Shown here: one piece after another, positions 1 through 6,474 of the stretch
How positions within the stretch are numbered: position 1 is the stretch's first letter
Layout: each line of letters opens with the position of its first letter
Assembly: GCA_938004015.1 (NCBI GenBank)
Contig: CALKWU010000218.1
Span: 1-21,371, forward strand
From: an uncultured Oceanobacillus sp.
GTDB taxonomy: Bacteria; Bacillota; Bacilli; Bacillales; Amphibacillaceae
DNA: 21,371 bases
Direction: 5' to 3'
Position numbers and translations under genes: made by a program
Notes under the pieces: generated by a model
Seen by the model: only the letters and a program-made list of their open reading frames with translations
Databases searched by the model: none
What the model was told of the DNA's origin: nothing

Positions 1-17
1 TACCCGACAACTATCCG

Positions 18-54
18 CTTGCGTAAGGGAAACTTTTCCTGCGCAAGTTTTTTT
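18..54 (+). terminator. Intrinsic terminator of an upstream unit
   Basis: CTTGCG (18-23) pairs with CGCAAG (42-47). An inner AGGGAA/TTTTCCT extension lengthens the stem, and seven T follow (48-54). It faces the plus strand, so it most likely ends a gene that lies left of the window. Confidence 0.8.
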
Positions 55-111
55 ATTGTTTTAAACGACATTCCTCCGATAATTTATTTAAAATGAGATG
101 GAAGTCTTGTG

Positions 112-135
112 TGCAAATGCTTGTCAACATTTGCA
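112..135. repeat. 8-bp perfect inverted repeat, possible operator
   Basis: TGCAAATG (112-119) and CATTTGCA (128-135) are exact reverse complements separated by 8 bp. The repeat lies just upstream of the TATAAT box at 159-164 in front of the lipoprotein gene. No T-run follows, so it is more like a protein-binding site than a terminator. The regulator is unknown. Confidence 0.4.
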
Positions 136-158
136 TCACCGCCTGATTTTTAGTCCAT

Positions 159-164
159 TATAAT
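159..164 (+). promoter_or_regulatory. Putative -10 box for the lipoprotein gene
   Basis: A perfect TATAAT lies 79 bp before the chosen ATG. No good -35 hexamer stands 16-18 bp upstream, so activation or another recognition mode is possible. The inverted repeat at 112-135 occupies the -35 neighbourhood. Confidence 0.4.
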
Positions 165-242
165 TATTTTCACAGAAAAGAATAGACAAATCATTTTGTT
201 ATGGCTAAGATAGCGTTGATTCAATTCAACGGAGGGATTTCG

Positions 243-1526
243 ATGAGAAAGGGAATGATGCTCATTGCCGTTTTATTTTTCATGGCAATCATAGCATCCG
301 CATGTGGAGGAAGTGATGAGGGAGAAGCGCCGGAAGAAGTTGCGGCGGAAGACGATGAAACGGTAGTCGAGGAAGATGAGGAGGAAGAGGAAGAAGAGAT
401 TGAGGAGGAGCAAGAAGAAGAGGAAGAACTTGTAGAGGATACGGCTTCTGAAAGTGATTTCGCTGATTTGATCGCTTTTATGGAAGAAGAAACGCAAGGG
501 ACGGCAACCGTTCTGTATGAAAATGATAATCCGCAAACCCATGAAATGGAAGGGGTCACGGTCACTTTGGAAGCATACACTTTAGTGGAATTGTTGGATT
601 TCCATCGTGATTACAGTATCCCATTCGATGATCAGAACAACGGTGCTGTCGTCATTGCCCAATATCGAATCATGAATGATACAGACCAAGATGTCCACTA
701 TATGACCACTTTTGATATGGACTACGTTGGTGCAGAAAAATATTTAGGGAACCATCAATACTTATTGCCGGAAGAAGTGCAGCTTCCGAACATATTGGCA
801 CCTTCCAATGAATACTTATTGGAGGCCGGACAGGAAATCGTCGGTTACTATGCTTATCCGATAGGGGAAGATCGTCTCGCTGACATTATGGAATTGGGAA
901 GTGTCGATGTACAAATTTCAACACCTCGCACTGATTACGATGATTATGGTTCGACAATCGGCTCTGAAGGCCGTTTCACCTTACCTCTCGATCCAGACAG
1001 TGAAGCGGAGGAAGAAGAACGGGCAGCTCAAGGATTCTATGAAGATCGTGTCACCGCAGACAATATGGGTGAAAAAACAATGCTTGAACAAGAAGAAAAT
1101 ATTGGCGAAACGAAAGAAATCGGGGATTCTACGATCACACTGGAGGGTTACCAGTTCACGCATTTCGTCCCGAACGAAGAGGAAGCACCACGTTTCCAAG
1201 ATGACGAATACGTCTTGCTCACCGTCAAGTTCATCATCGATAACGGTCATGATGAAGATGTTTCCAAGAGTTCCGTCTCCTCGACCTTATATTTGAATGA
1301 TGGAAAATTATGGACGTTGAATGAAGGAATGTTGCTCTTGTATAGCTATAGTGACGTCATACCTGCAGGAGAGAGCGGTGAAATATTGCAAGTCTTCCTC
1401 TTAGATAAAGAAGAATACGAAAAGGTTTGGAAAGATAAGTCCTTCGAAATGGAAATCGGCCCACTCCGCAACATCGATGCTGAAGATCTGTCCAAAGGGG
1501 AAAGAGTGGAGTTCAAATTAAAATAA
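243..1526 (+). CDS. Acidic lipoprotein with two similar C-terminal domains
   Basis: Predicted membrane-anchored lipoprotein of 427 residues. The start at 243 follows GGAGGG at 230-235. An upstream in-frame ATG at 201 has no ribosome site and would bury the signal peptide. Residues 1-20 are a short basic and hydrophobic signal ending in ASA-C21, an acceptable lipobox. Residues 26-66 are almost all Glu and Asp, a flexible linker. Two domains follow, about 103-240 and 286-427. Each has a similar opening, VTVTLEAYT against STITLEGYQ, then a beta-rich VVIAQYRIMND or VLLTVKFIIDN segment, so they look like an internal duplication of an Ig-like fold. This resembles DUF4352/DUF5068-type Bacillus lipoproteins, but that family call is from memory. 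Function is unknown; a role at the cell surface is inferred. It is a single-gene unit ended by the hairpin at 1544-1590. Confidence 0.85.
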   Translation: MRKGMMLIAVLFFMAIIASACGGSDEGEAPEEVAAEDDETVVEEDEEEEEEEIEEEQEEEEELVEDTASESDFADLIAFMEEETQGTATVLYENDNPQTHEMEGVTVTLEAYTLVELLDFHRDYSIPFDDQNNGAVVIAQYRIMNDTDQDVHYMTTFDMDYVGAEKYLGNHQYLLPEEVQLPNILAPSNEYLLEAGQEIVGYYAYPIGEDRLADIMELGSVDVQISTPRTDYDDYGSTIGSEGRFTLPLDPDSEAEEEERAAQGFYEDRVTADNMGEKTMLEQEENIGETKEIGDSTITLEGYQFTHFVPNEEEAPRFQDDEYVLLTVKFIIDNGHDEDVSKSSVSSTLYLNDGKLWTLNEGMLLLYSYSDVIPAGESGEILQVFLLDKEEYEKVWKDKSFEMEIGPLRNIDAEDLSKGERVEFKLK

Positions 1527-1543
1527 AAAACCAAGGAACATCC

Positions 1544-1590
1544 ACATCCTGCAACAAGCTATGCGCTTGGGCAGGATGTTTTTTCTTTTT
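1544..1590 (+). terminator. Intrinsic terminator of the lipoprotein gene
   Basis: ACATCCTGC (1544-1552) pairs with GCAGGATGT (1571-1579). An inner CAAGC/GCTTG stem is stacked inside it, and a T-rich tail runs to 1590. The tail almost touches the -10 box of the next gene. Confidence 0.9.
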
Positions 1591-1597
1591 GGAAACA

Positions 1598-1606
1598 TGG
1601 TACAAT
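1598..1606 (+). promoter_or_regulatory. Extended -10 promoter for the GNAT gene
   Basis: TGGTACAAT matches the extended -10 pattern TGnTATAAT with one change. The -35 region falls inside the T-tract of the preceding terminator and is poor, which is usual for extended -10 promoters. Transcription would begin near 1612, about 20 bp before the start codon. Confidence 0.45.
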
Positions 1607-1633
1607 GGGAAGAAAAAAGAGGGAACACGCAAA

Positions 1634-2158
1634 ATGAAAAACGAAATCCATGTTCGTAAAGCGACTGATCAAGATGCCGTCAAGCTGGCGAAATTGCTGG
1701 AGGAAGTTGATCGAACATCCGAATATATGCTTTGGGAAGCGGGAGAAAGGAAAATCACGGCGGAAAAACAATCCCGCTTCATTGCTGAAGTCAATCAATC
1801 GGACAATTCAACCATCCTTGTGGCTGAACAAGATGAAGCGCTCGTCGGTTATTTGTTTGCTATTGGAGGGCGGGCAAAGCGGAATAAACACTCCGCCTAT
1901 CTCGTCATCGGAATTTCACAAAACCACCGTGGCAAGGGGATTGGCACAAAGTTATTCGAAGCGTTGGAACGTTGGGCGGAAAATCACCATATCCGCCGTC
2001 TGGAACTGACCGTCGTCATCGAAAACGACGCTGCCATCCGGTTATACAAGAAGTTCGGCTTTGAAATCGAAGGGACAAAAAGAAATTCTCTGTACATCAA
2101 AGGGAAATTCATGGACGAATACTACATGAGCAAATGGATCGGAGAAGAACAAAAATGA
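1634..2158 (+). CDS. GNAT family N-acetyltransferase
   Basis: Predicted cytoplasmic acetyl-CoA-dependent acyltransferase of 174 residues, close to the usual GNAT length. The start at 1634 has GAGGG at 1619-1623; an upstream in-frame TTG at 1589 lies inside the terminator tail and is rejected. Motif A, which binds the acetyl-CoA pyrophosphate, is HRGKGIGT at residues 98-105 after a beta strand (YLVIGISQ). Motif B follows as END-AIRLYKKFGFEIEG (130-147), typical of RimI/RimL-like and small-molecule GNATs. The acceptor substrate cannot be told from sequence. Its stop overlaps the start of the next gene (ATGA at 2155-2158), so the two are translationally coupled. Confidence 0.9.
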   Translation: MKNEIHVRKATDQDAVKLAKLLEEVDRTSEYMLWEAGERKITAEKQSRFIAEVNQSDNSTILVAEQDEALVGYLFAIGGRAKRNKHSAYLVIGISQNHRGKGIGTKLFEALERWAENHHIRRLELTVVIENDAAIRLYKKFGFEIEGTKRNSLYIKGKFMDEYYMSKWIGEEQK

Positions 2159-2904
2159 GGAATGTCTACGCATTTGAATCAGAAAAGGATTTTAAAAAAT
2201 ATGAAGACGTGATTCAGAGATTTTCCAAAAAGCTTGAGAAATATCGAACAATACTCGAAGAACAATTCCAGTTGAAGGATCTTCCTAAAGGAATCATTTG
2301 GACATCAGCGGAGCTCGCAACTGCATTTTTCTCCGATGTGCCACTTCCAGCCTATACAAATGAAAATTTTATTTATTTTTCACCAGACCTTGATCATTGG
2401 AAAAATCTTTTTCTCAAACAATTGAAAGGTCGAAAACATCCCCGAGTGGAAGAGTTTTACAAAACGATGTCGGAAAACCATCTGTTCAGTATCTTAGCCC
2501 ACGAGTTGACCCACCATTCCGATTTGTTTTTGGATGATTTTGCTGATGAGCGGGAAGATGGCATTTGGTTTGAGGAAGGGATGTGTGACTATTTGAGTAG
2601 AAAACACACATTGACGGAAGCTTAATTTGCCGCAATCACCCATACGGAACGGGAACTGGTGGAATTATTCAAAAAGGATGATGGCGCCCATCCATTGGAG
2701 AGATTTGGCAGTGGTTCCTATAAAGGAAAATTGTCGAGTATCATGTTCGATTACTATCGGAGTTTTCTCACTGTGGAATATTTAGTGGAGACCGTTGCCA
2801 AAGGAGATGTTTTCGTCGTATTCGAGGAGTATCATCAATGGGATCGGGAAGGACGGAAGGTGCCGCTCACGGAATTTTTCAACGTTGATGAATTATTCGG
2901 TTGA
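2155..2904 (+). pseudogene. Zinc-metallopeptidase-like gene split by an in-frame TAA
   Basis: One reading frame of 249 sense codons is interrupted by TAA at 2623-2625 (codon 157). The first part, 156 residues, starts at ATG 2155 with GGAG at 2141-2144. It holds HELTH at 116-120 (HExxH zinc motif) and a downstream WFEEGMCDY in which E141 could be the third ligand, as in gluzincins. After the stop the same frame stays open for 92 codons with normal-looking sequence (for example HTERELVELFKKDDG) to TGA at 2902-2904. The only restart is GTG at 2659, with a weak site. The family is not recognised. All likely catalytic residues precede the stop, so a shortened protein might still be made. Alternatives are a pseudogene or a single-base error. 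Substrate is unknown. Confidence 0.7.
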
Positions 2905-2957
2905 AAATTTCTGCCGGATTGTGAGCGCTTTTCTGTATTTCCTAAAGGGCATTCCCT

Positions 2958-2963
2958 TATACT
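2958..2963 (+). promoter_or_regulatory. Putative -10 box for the small-protein/DsbA unit
   Basis: TATACT, one change from consensus, lies about 40 bp before the TTG start at 3005. The -35 region is weak. A small AAGGG-N4-CCCTT inverted repeat (2945-2958) overlaps its upstream edge. Confidence 0.4.
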
Positions 2964-3004
2964 AGAAGTTAACTAGGGAAAGAAGTGTGTAAGGAGGTTG
3001 TCCA

Positions 3005-3157
3005 TTGGATAAAAAAATGGTGGAAACGCCAAAGAAAAAACCGATTGAACTCAAGCCGCTCGAAGGTTTTGATTTTCAGGATGCGGATGGATTTGTATGC
3101 GATGTGGAAACAGGTATCTGTGGTCCCGTGAAAAAAGAAAAGGAGACAAAAGAATGA
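3005..3157 (+). CDS. Small two-cysteine protein coupled to the DsbA-like gene
   Basis: A 50-residue protein starting at TTG 3005, seven bases after a strong AAGGAGG (2991-2997). Its TGA (3155-3157) overlaps the next gene's ATG as ATGA. It has no signal peptide or membrane segment. The N-terminal part is Lys- and Pro-rich (KKKPIELKPLEGFDFQD). It then carries two cysteines, C32 and C39, in VCDVETGICGPV, and ends in a charged tail. I do not recognise the family. The cysteine pair and the tight coupling to a thioredoxin-fold oxidoreductase suggest a redox partner, substrate or metal-binding accessory; this is inference. The ribosome site and overlap make translation likely. Confidence 0.75.
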   Translation: MDKKMVETPKKKPIELKPLEGFDFQDADGFVCDVETGICGPVKKEKETKE

Positions 3158-3801
3158 AAATAACGATTTGGTCGGATTTCATGTGCCCGTTTTGTTATAT
3201 CGGAGAAGCCCATTTGGAACAAGCATTGGAAGAATTCGAACATAAAGATCAAGTGGAAGTGGAATACAAAAGCTTCCTTCTGTCGCCCGATGCCGCCCAT
3301 GATCCGGAAAAAGATTATTACGAAACCTTTGCGGAGATGAAAGGGATCAGCGTAGACCAAGCGAGGGGCATGTTCGAAAATGTCGTCAATATGGCAAAAA
3401 ATGCAGGCCTCGTCATCGATTACGACACGGCGAAGTTTTCCAGTACCATCCCTGCACACCACGCTTTTCAGTATGCGAAGGAACAAGGAAAAGGCAATGA
3501 ATTTTTTAGAAGATTTTATAAAGCACATTTTGCGGAAGGCGAGCTTTTAAGTGATCTTGAAACGATCGGACGTCTAGCAGAAGAAGTGGGAATCGATAAG
3601 AATGCAGCCCTTGGAAGCACGCAAAATGAAACATATACGCAAAAAATCAACCGGGATCTCCAAGAAGCAAGTCAAATTGGTGTCCAAGGGGTTCCGTTTT
3701 ACGTATTCAATAATAAATATGCCGTTTCCGGTGCCCAGCCTGTCGCCCAGTTCAAACAAGTCCTTGAACAAGTTTGGCAAGAAGAGAACGGAGAAAATTG
3801 A
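3154..3801 (+). CDS. DsbA family oxidoreductase, FrnE/YwbO-like
   Basis: Cytoplasmic thioredoxin-fold protein of 215 residues in the DsbA/FrnE family, which carries out dithiol-disulfide exchange or isomerisation. The start at 3154 follows AGGAG (3141-3145); an earlier ATG at 3097 lies inside the small upstream gene and is rejected. There is no signal peptide. The active site is C11-P-F-C14 right after the first beta strand (TIWSDFM), the helical insertion spans about 50-150, and the cis-Pro is in GVQGVP (P181). Both active-site cysteines are present, so it should be redox-active. It is the second gene of a two-gene unit and is ended by a clear terminator. The specific substrate is unknown; the ywbO link is by similarity from memory. 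Confidence 0.9.
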   Translation: MKITIWSDFMCPFCYIGEAHLEQALEEFEHKDQVEVEYKSFLLSPDAAHDPEKDYYETFAEMKGISVDQARGMFENVVNMAKNAGLVIDYDTAKFSSTIPAHHAFQYAKEQGKGNEFFRRFYKAHFAEGELLSDLETIGRLAEEVGIDKNAALGSTQNETYTQKINRDLQEASQIGVQGVPFYVFNNKYAVSGAQPVAQFKQVLEQVWQEENGEN

Positions 3802-3807
3802 TGGATT

Positions 3808-3839
3808 GCTCAATCGGATTTGCCGATTGGGCTTTTTTT
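3808..3839 (+). terminator. Intrinsic terminator after the DsbA-like gene
   Basis: GCTCAATCGG (3808-3817) pairs with CCGATTGGGC (3823-3832) with one G-U pair, a 5-nt loop and seven T (3833-3839). Confidence 0.95.
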
Positions 3840-3868
3840 GACATAAAATCACCACCGCTCCAAATAAT
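3838..3868 (+). promoter_or_regulatory. Putative promoter of the MBL-fold gene
   Basis: A perfect -35 TTGACA (3838-3843) begins in the last two T of the preceding terminator. AATAAT (3863-3868) is the best -10, with a long 19-bp spacer. The start codon follows about 48 bp later. Confidence 0.45.
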
Positions 3869-3915
3869 AAGAATGCTCACGAATAACCGAAAATGATGAA
3901 GGAAGTGGTGGTCCA

Positions 3916-4779
3916 ATGAATGGGTATGAACAGGATGGAATGCATGATGCGATGGCAGGTAAGTTTTTGCCGATGTACTCGATAGCAAATGGCATCGGTA
4001 TCGAGGTTCTTCCGAATTTGTACTGTTATACTGATCAGATTGTGAATATTGTGTTCGTCGGGGATCATACGGAAGATTTTGTGTTGGTCGACACCGGGAT
4101 GCCAGGGTCTTCCGAGAAAATATTGGAAGTCGTTGAAGAGCGTTTTGGAACTGGCGCCAAGCCAAAAGCGATCATTTTGACCCATGGGCATTTCGATCAT
4201 GTCGGTGCGGTCGTCGAACTCGTCCGGAAATGGGACGTTCCGGTTTATGCCCATGAGCAGGAATTGCCATTTTTAACGGGAAACCAAAGCTATCCGACAC
4301 CGGATGCAACGGTGGAAGGCGGGTTGGTCGCCAAAATGTCCCCAATATTCCCTACAGAACCTGTCGACTTGGGAAGTCATGTTAAAGCACTGCCCTTGGA
4401 TGGTGCGATTCCCCATCTACCTGATTGGAAATGGCTCCATACACCAGGCCATTCCCCGGGACATATCTCTTTATTCCGCGAAAACGACAAGGCCTTGATT
4501 GCAGGGGATGCTTTTGTCACCGTGAGGCAGGAGTCTCTTTACAAAGTTCTCACTCAAGAATTGGAAATCAACGGGCCGCCACGTTATTTGACGACCGATT
4601 GGCAAGCGGCTTGGGAGTCGGTGGAAAAATTGGCGGCACTCGCTCCGACGGTTGCCGTGACCGGGCACGGGATGCCGATCGCCGGGAGAGAACTACGCGA
4701 AGGACTATCTTTATTGGCAAAGGACTTCGACCGATTAGCGATACCTGAACATGGGCGGTATGTGGACGGGAGCCATTAA
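3916..4779 (+). CDS. MBL-fold metallo-hydrolase
   Basis: Predicted cytoplasmic dinuclear-metal hydrolase of 287 residues with the metallo-beta-lactamase fold. The signature THGHFDH (89-95) supplies H90, H92, D94 and H95. The other ligands are H179 in TPGHSPGH, the bridging D198 in AGDAF, and H251 in TGHGMP, so the full set is present and the enzyme should be active. There is no signal peptide. The fold covers glyoxalase II-like thioesterases, lactonases and others. The layout resembles the YflN-type hydrolases of Bacillus, but the substrate cannot be fixed. The ribosome site is modest (GGAAG at 3900-3904). It is probably transcribed alone from 3838-3868. Confidence 0.9.
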   Translation: MNGYEQDGMHDAMAGKFLPMYSIANGIGIEVLPNLYCYTDQIVNIVFVGDHTEDFVLVDTGMPGSSEKILEVVEERFGTGAKPKAIILTHGHFDHVGAVVELVRKWDVPVYAHEQELPFLTGNQSYPTPDATVEGGLVAKMSPIFPTEPVDLGSHVKALPLDGAIPHLPDWKWLHTPGHSPGHISLFRENDKALIAGDAFVTVRQESLYKVLTQELEINGPPRYLTTDWQAAWESVEKLAALAPTVAVTGHGMPIAGRELREGLSLLAKDFDRLAIPEHGRYVDGSH

Positions 4780-4822
4780 CTGCGATTTGCCATTGACATG
4801 ATAAAAATCTTTTCCCTATAAG

Positions 4823-4851
4823 GGGCATACACGAAAAGTCGGTGTATGCCC
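4823..4851 (+). terminator. Hairpin after the MBL gene, possible terminator
   Basis: GGGCATACAC (4823-4832) pairs perfectly with GTGTATGCCC (4842-4851) around a 9-nt loop. What follows (ATTTGAGTTTGT) is only partly T-rich, so termination may be weak. Confidence 0.55.
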
Positions 4852-4905
4852 ATTTGAGTTTGTCTGGACCAGCCCTTGACGCAAATTTGAAGGGAAGTGG
4901 TAAGG

Positions 4906-5112
4906 ATGGGTGTCGAACAAACGGAACGGTTGGTGCGTGATCATGAAAACGTGTTAGTTTGTCCGATTTGTCTTGGTGATTTGCAAGTGAAGGATTTAAA
5001 GAGCATCATTTGTCCGAATCGCCATACACTTGATTTTGCGAAACAAGGCTATGTGATCTGTTGAATCGCCACGTGAAAAGTAATTATACGAAAGACTTGT
5101 TGAAAGGGGGAC
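4906..5112 (+). pseudogene. rlmA: Remnant of 23S rRNA methyltransferase rlmA, frameshifted and truncated
   Basis: The N-terminus of the RlmA/RrmA family (23S rRNA guanine-N1 methyltransferase). ATG 4906 has AAGG at 4902-4905 and opens 52 codons. They include the zinc finger C19-P-I-C22, C36 and H40 and the family string HTLDFAKQGYV, then TGA at 5062-5064. Reading on in the +1 frame gives NRHVKSNYTKDLLKG, the expected continuation (family pattern GYVNLL-R-VK--Y-K-L). A single missing A near 5055-5056, GTGATCTG where GTGAATCTG is expected, explains the shift. After about 5112 the homology stops; the SAM-binding methyltransferase domain, roughly 200 residues, is absent. The gene cannot make an active enzyme. 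The end lies next to the inverted repeat at 5122-5152. Confidence 0.85.
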
Positions 5113-5121
5113 ACGTAAAAT

Positions 5122-5152
5122 GGGTCAAAAAGGGACAGTCCCTTTTCGACCC
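5122..5152. repeat. 31-bp inverted repeat with GGGACAGTCCC core
   Basis: The two 15-base arms (5122-5136 and 5138-5152) are reverse complements with one mismatch, around a single A. The centre is GGGACAGTCCC. I recall similar GGGACAGTCCC-type palindromes dispersed in Bacillota genomes, often near IS200-like REP transposases; no transposase is present here. It lies 7 bp beyond the stop of the minus-strand monooxygenase and could also act as its terminator, although the T-run on that side is short. Confidence 0.65.
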
Positions 5153-5158
5153 TTGCAT

Positions 5159-6214
5159 TCACTTCTTTCCTTCCGCTTCCCATTTCGCCACTTCTTCGCG
5201 GACGATGGGAGCGACTTCTTTTCCTAACAATTCGATCGACTTCATGACATCTTCGTGAGGCATCGAACCGACCGGAACGTGAAGCATGAATCGGGTGACG
5301 CCGACATGTTTGCGTAAGAAAATGATTTTTTCCGCGACGGTTTCCGGATCGCCTACATATAAAGCACCTTCCAATTTCCTGGCATTGTCGAAAGTTTCCC
5401 GGGTATAAGGCGGCCAACCTCTTTCTCTGCCAAGGACGTTCATCGCATAAGCAGTGGAGGGATAAAATTTTTCCGCAGCAATCTCCGTCGTTTCTGCGAC
5501 GAACCCGTGGGAATGGGATGCGACTGTCAGTTTATCCGGATCATGTCCGTTTTCTTTCACCGCCCGACGATACAATTCCACGAGCGGTGCAAATTGTAAT
5601 GGACTTCCGCCGATAATGGCGAGCACGAGCGGTAAGCCTAAAATCCCTGCCCGGGCGACAGATTCCGGTGTTCCGCCACTGGCGATCCAGACCGGTAATG
5701 GATCTTGCACCGGGCGCGGATATACTCCCCGATTATGGATGGACGGCCGGTGTTTACCTTCCCAATTGACGATTTCCGAACGTTGCAGCTCCAATAAAAG
5801 ATCCAATTTTTCTTCAAACAGTTCATCATAATCTTTCAAGTCATAACCGAACAACGGAAAGGATTCAATGAATGAACCGCGGCCCGCCATAATTTCCGCC
5901 CGACCGTTCGAAATCGCATCGACCGTTGCAAATTGTTGGTACACCCTGACCGGATCATCAGATGATAAGACACTCACCGCACTAGTGAGTCGGATATTTT
6001 TCGTCCGGGAAGCGGCTGCGGCAAGAATGACCGCCGGAGCGGAAGCGGCATAATCTCTCCGATGGTGTTCGCCGACCCCAAATACGTCCAAGCCGACTTC
6101 ATCTGCAAGCACGATTTCTTCCACCACATTCCGTATCCGTTCCGCATGACTGAGTGTTTCCCCTGTATGCACATCCGGAGTGGTTTCGACAAAAGTAGTG
6201 ATCCCTATTTCCAT
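5159..6214 (-). CDS. Luciferase-like (LLM) flavin-dependent oxidoreductase
   Basis: Predicted FMNH2- or F420-type flavin monooxygenase of 351 residues with the TIM-barrel fold of the bacterial luciferase family. Family signs are the N-terminal EIGITTFVE strand, the GVGEHHRRDY segment (47-55) that lines the flavin site, TSAVSVLSSDDPVRVYQQFATVD (about 77-99), and the RAEIMAGRGS loop (105-114). The start at 6214 is 8 bases from GGAGG (6227-6223); ATG 6217 directly before it is an alternative at 5 bases. An in-frame start farther upstream (6298) has no site. The substrate is unknown. It is transcribed alone, divergently from the diguanylate cyclase region, and faces the rlmA remnant at its 3' end. 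Confidence 0.9.
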   Translation of the reverse strand: MEIGITTFVETTPDVHTGETLSHAERIRNVVEEIVLADEVGLDVFGVGEHHRRDYAASAPAVILAAAASRTKNIRLTSAVSVLSSDDPVRVYQQFATVDAISNGRAEIMAGRGSFIESFPLFGYDLKDYDELFEEKLDLLLELQRSEIVNWEGKHRPSIHNRGVYPRPVQDPLPVWIASGGTPESVARAGILGLPLVLAIIGGSPLQFAPLVELYRRAVKENGHDPDKLTVASHSHGFVAETTEIAAEKFYPSTAYAMNVLGRERGWPPYTRETFDNARKLEGALYVGDPETVAEKIIFLRKHVGVTRFMLHVPVGSMPHEDVMKSIELLGKEVAPIVREEVAKWEAEGKK

Positions 6215-6312
6215 CATGATTTCCTCCAATAGATTTTTAATCAACTTTAAATCATTGACCTCTATTTTGAAAGTGAAAAGCACTATGTGGCAATGCAATC
6301 AGAGTCATCCCC

Positions 6313-6318
6313 ATTATA
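6313..6318 (-). promoter_or_regulatory. Possible -10 box for the monooxygenase gene
   Basis: ATTATA on the plus strand reads TATAAT on the minus strand, about 100 bp before the start codon. No convincing -35 stands upstream of it. Confidence 0.3.
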
Positions 6319-6350
6319 TTTCCCATATATTCACGTTGTTTATATTCAAA

Positions 6351-6412
6351 TTGACAATAAATTGTTAAATAACTGTTTGCAATTCTATTGCATTCGCTTT
6401 ATATCAGATATA
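6351..6412. repeat. Three consecutive short inverted repeats between divergent units
   Basis: TTGACAAT-AA-ATTGTTAA (6351-6368, one mismatch pair), TGCAAT-TCT-ATTGCA (6378-6392, perfect) and TATATC-A-GATATA (6400-6412, perfect). Their centres are about 25 and 21 bp apart. They lie in the A/T-rich gap between the minus-strand monooxygenase and the plus-strand EAL/GGDEF region, a normal place for operators. Chance palindromes are more common in A/T-rich DNA. Confidence 0.4.
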
Positions 6413-6474
6413 GAATAAGGAATAGGTATAAAGAATTAATTTGCCATTTATGTGTTAGCCCTAAAGTCGTGTGA

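Noticed and set aside
221..580. Minus-strand Ser-rich ORF opposite the lipoprotein
   Set aside because: It is the mirror of the GAA/GAG-rich acidic linker, with no ribosome site.
2659..2904. Independent 81-residue gene starting at GTG 2659
   Set aside because: It is in the same frame as the zinc-peptidase-like gene, and coding-like sequence precedes the GTG right up to the TAA, so it is the broken gene's 3' part.
5061..5258. Separate 65-codon gene starting at TTG 5061
   Set aside because: Its first residues are the frameshifted continuation of rlmA, and the rest runs into the palindrome and the antisense of the monooxygenase.
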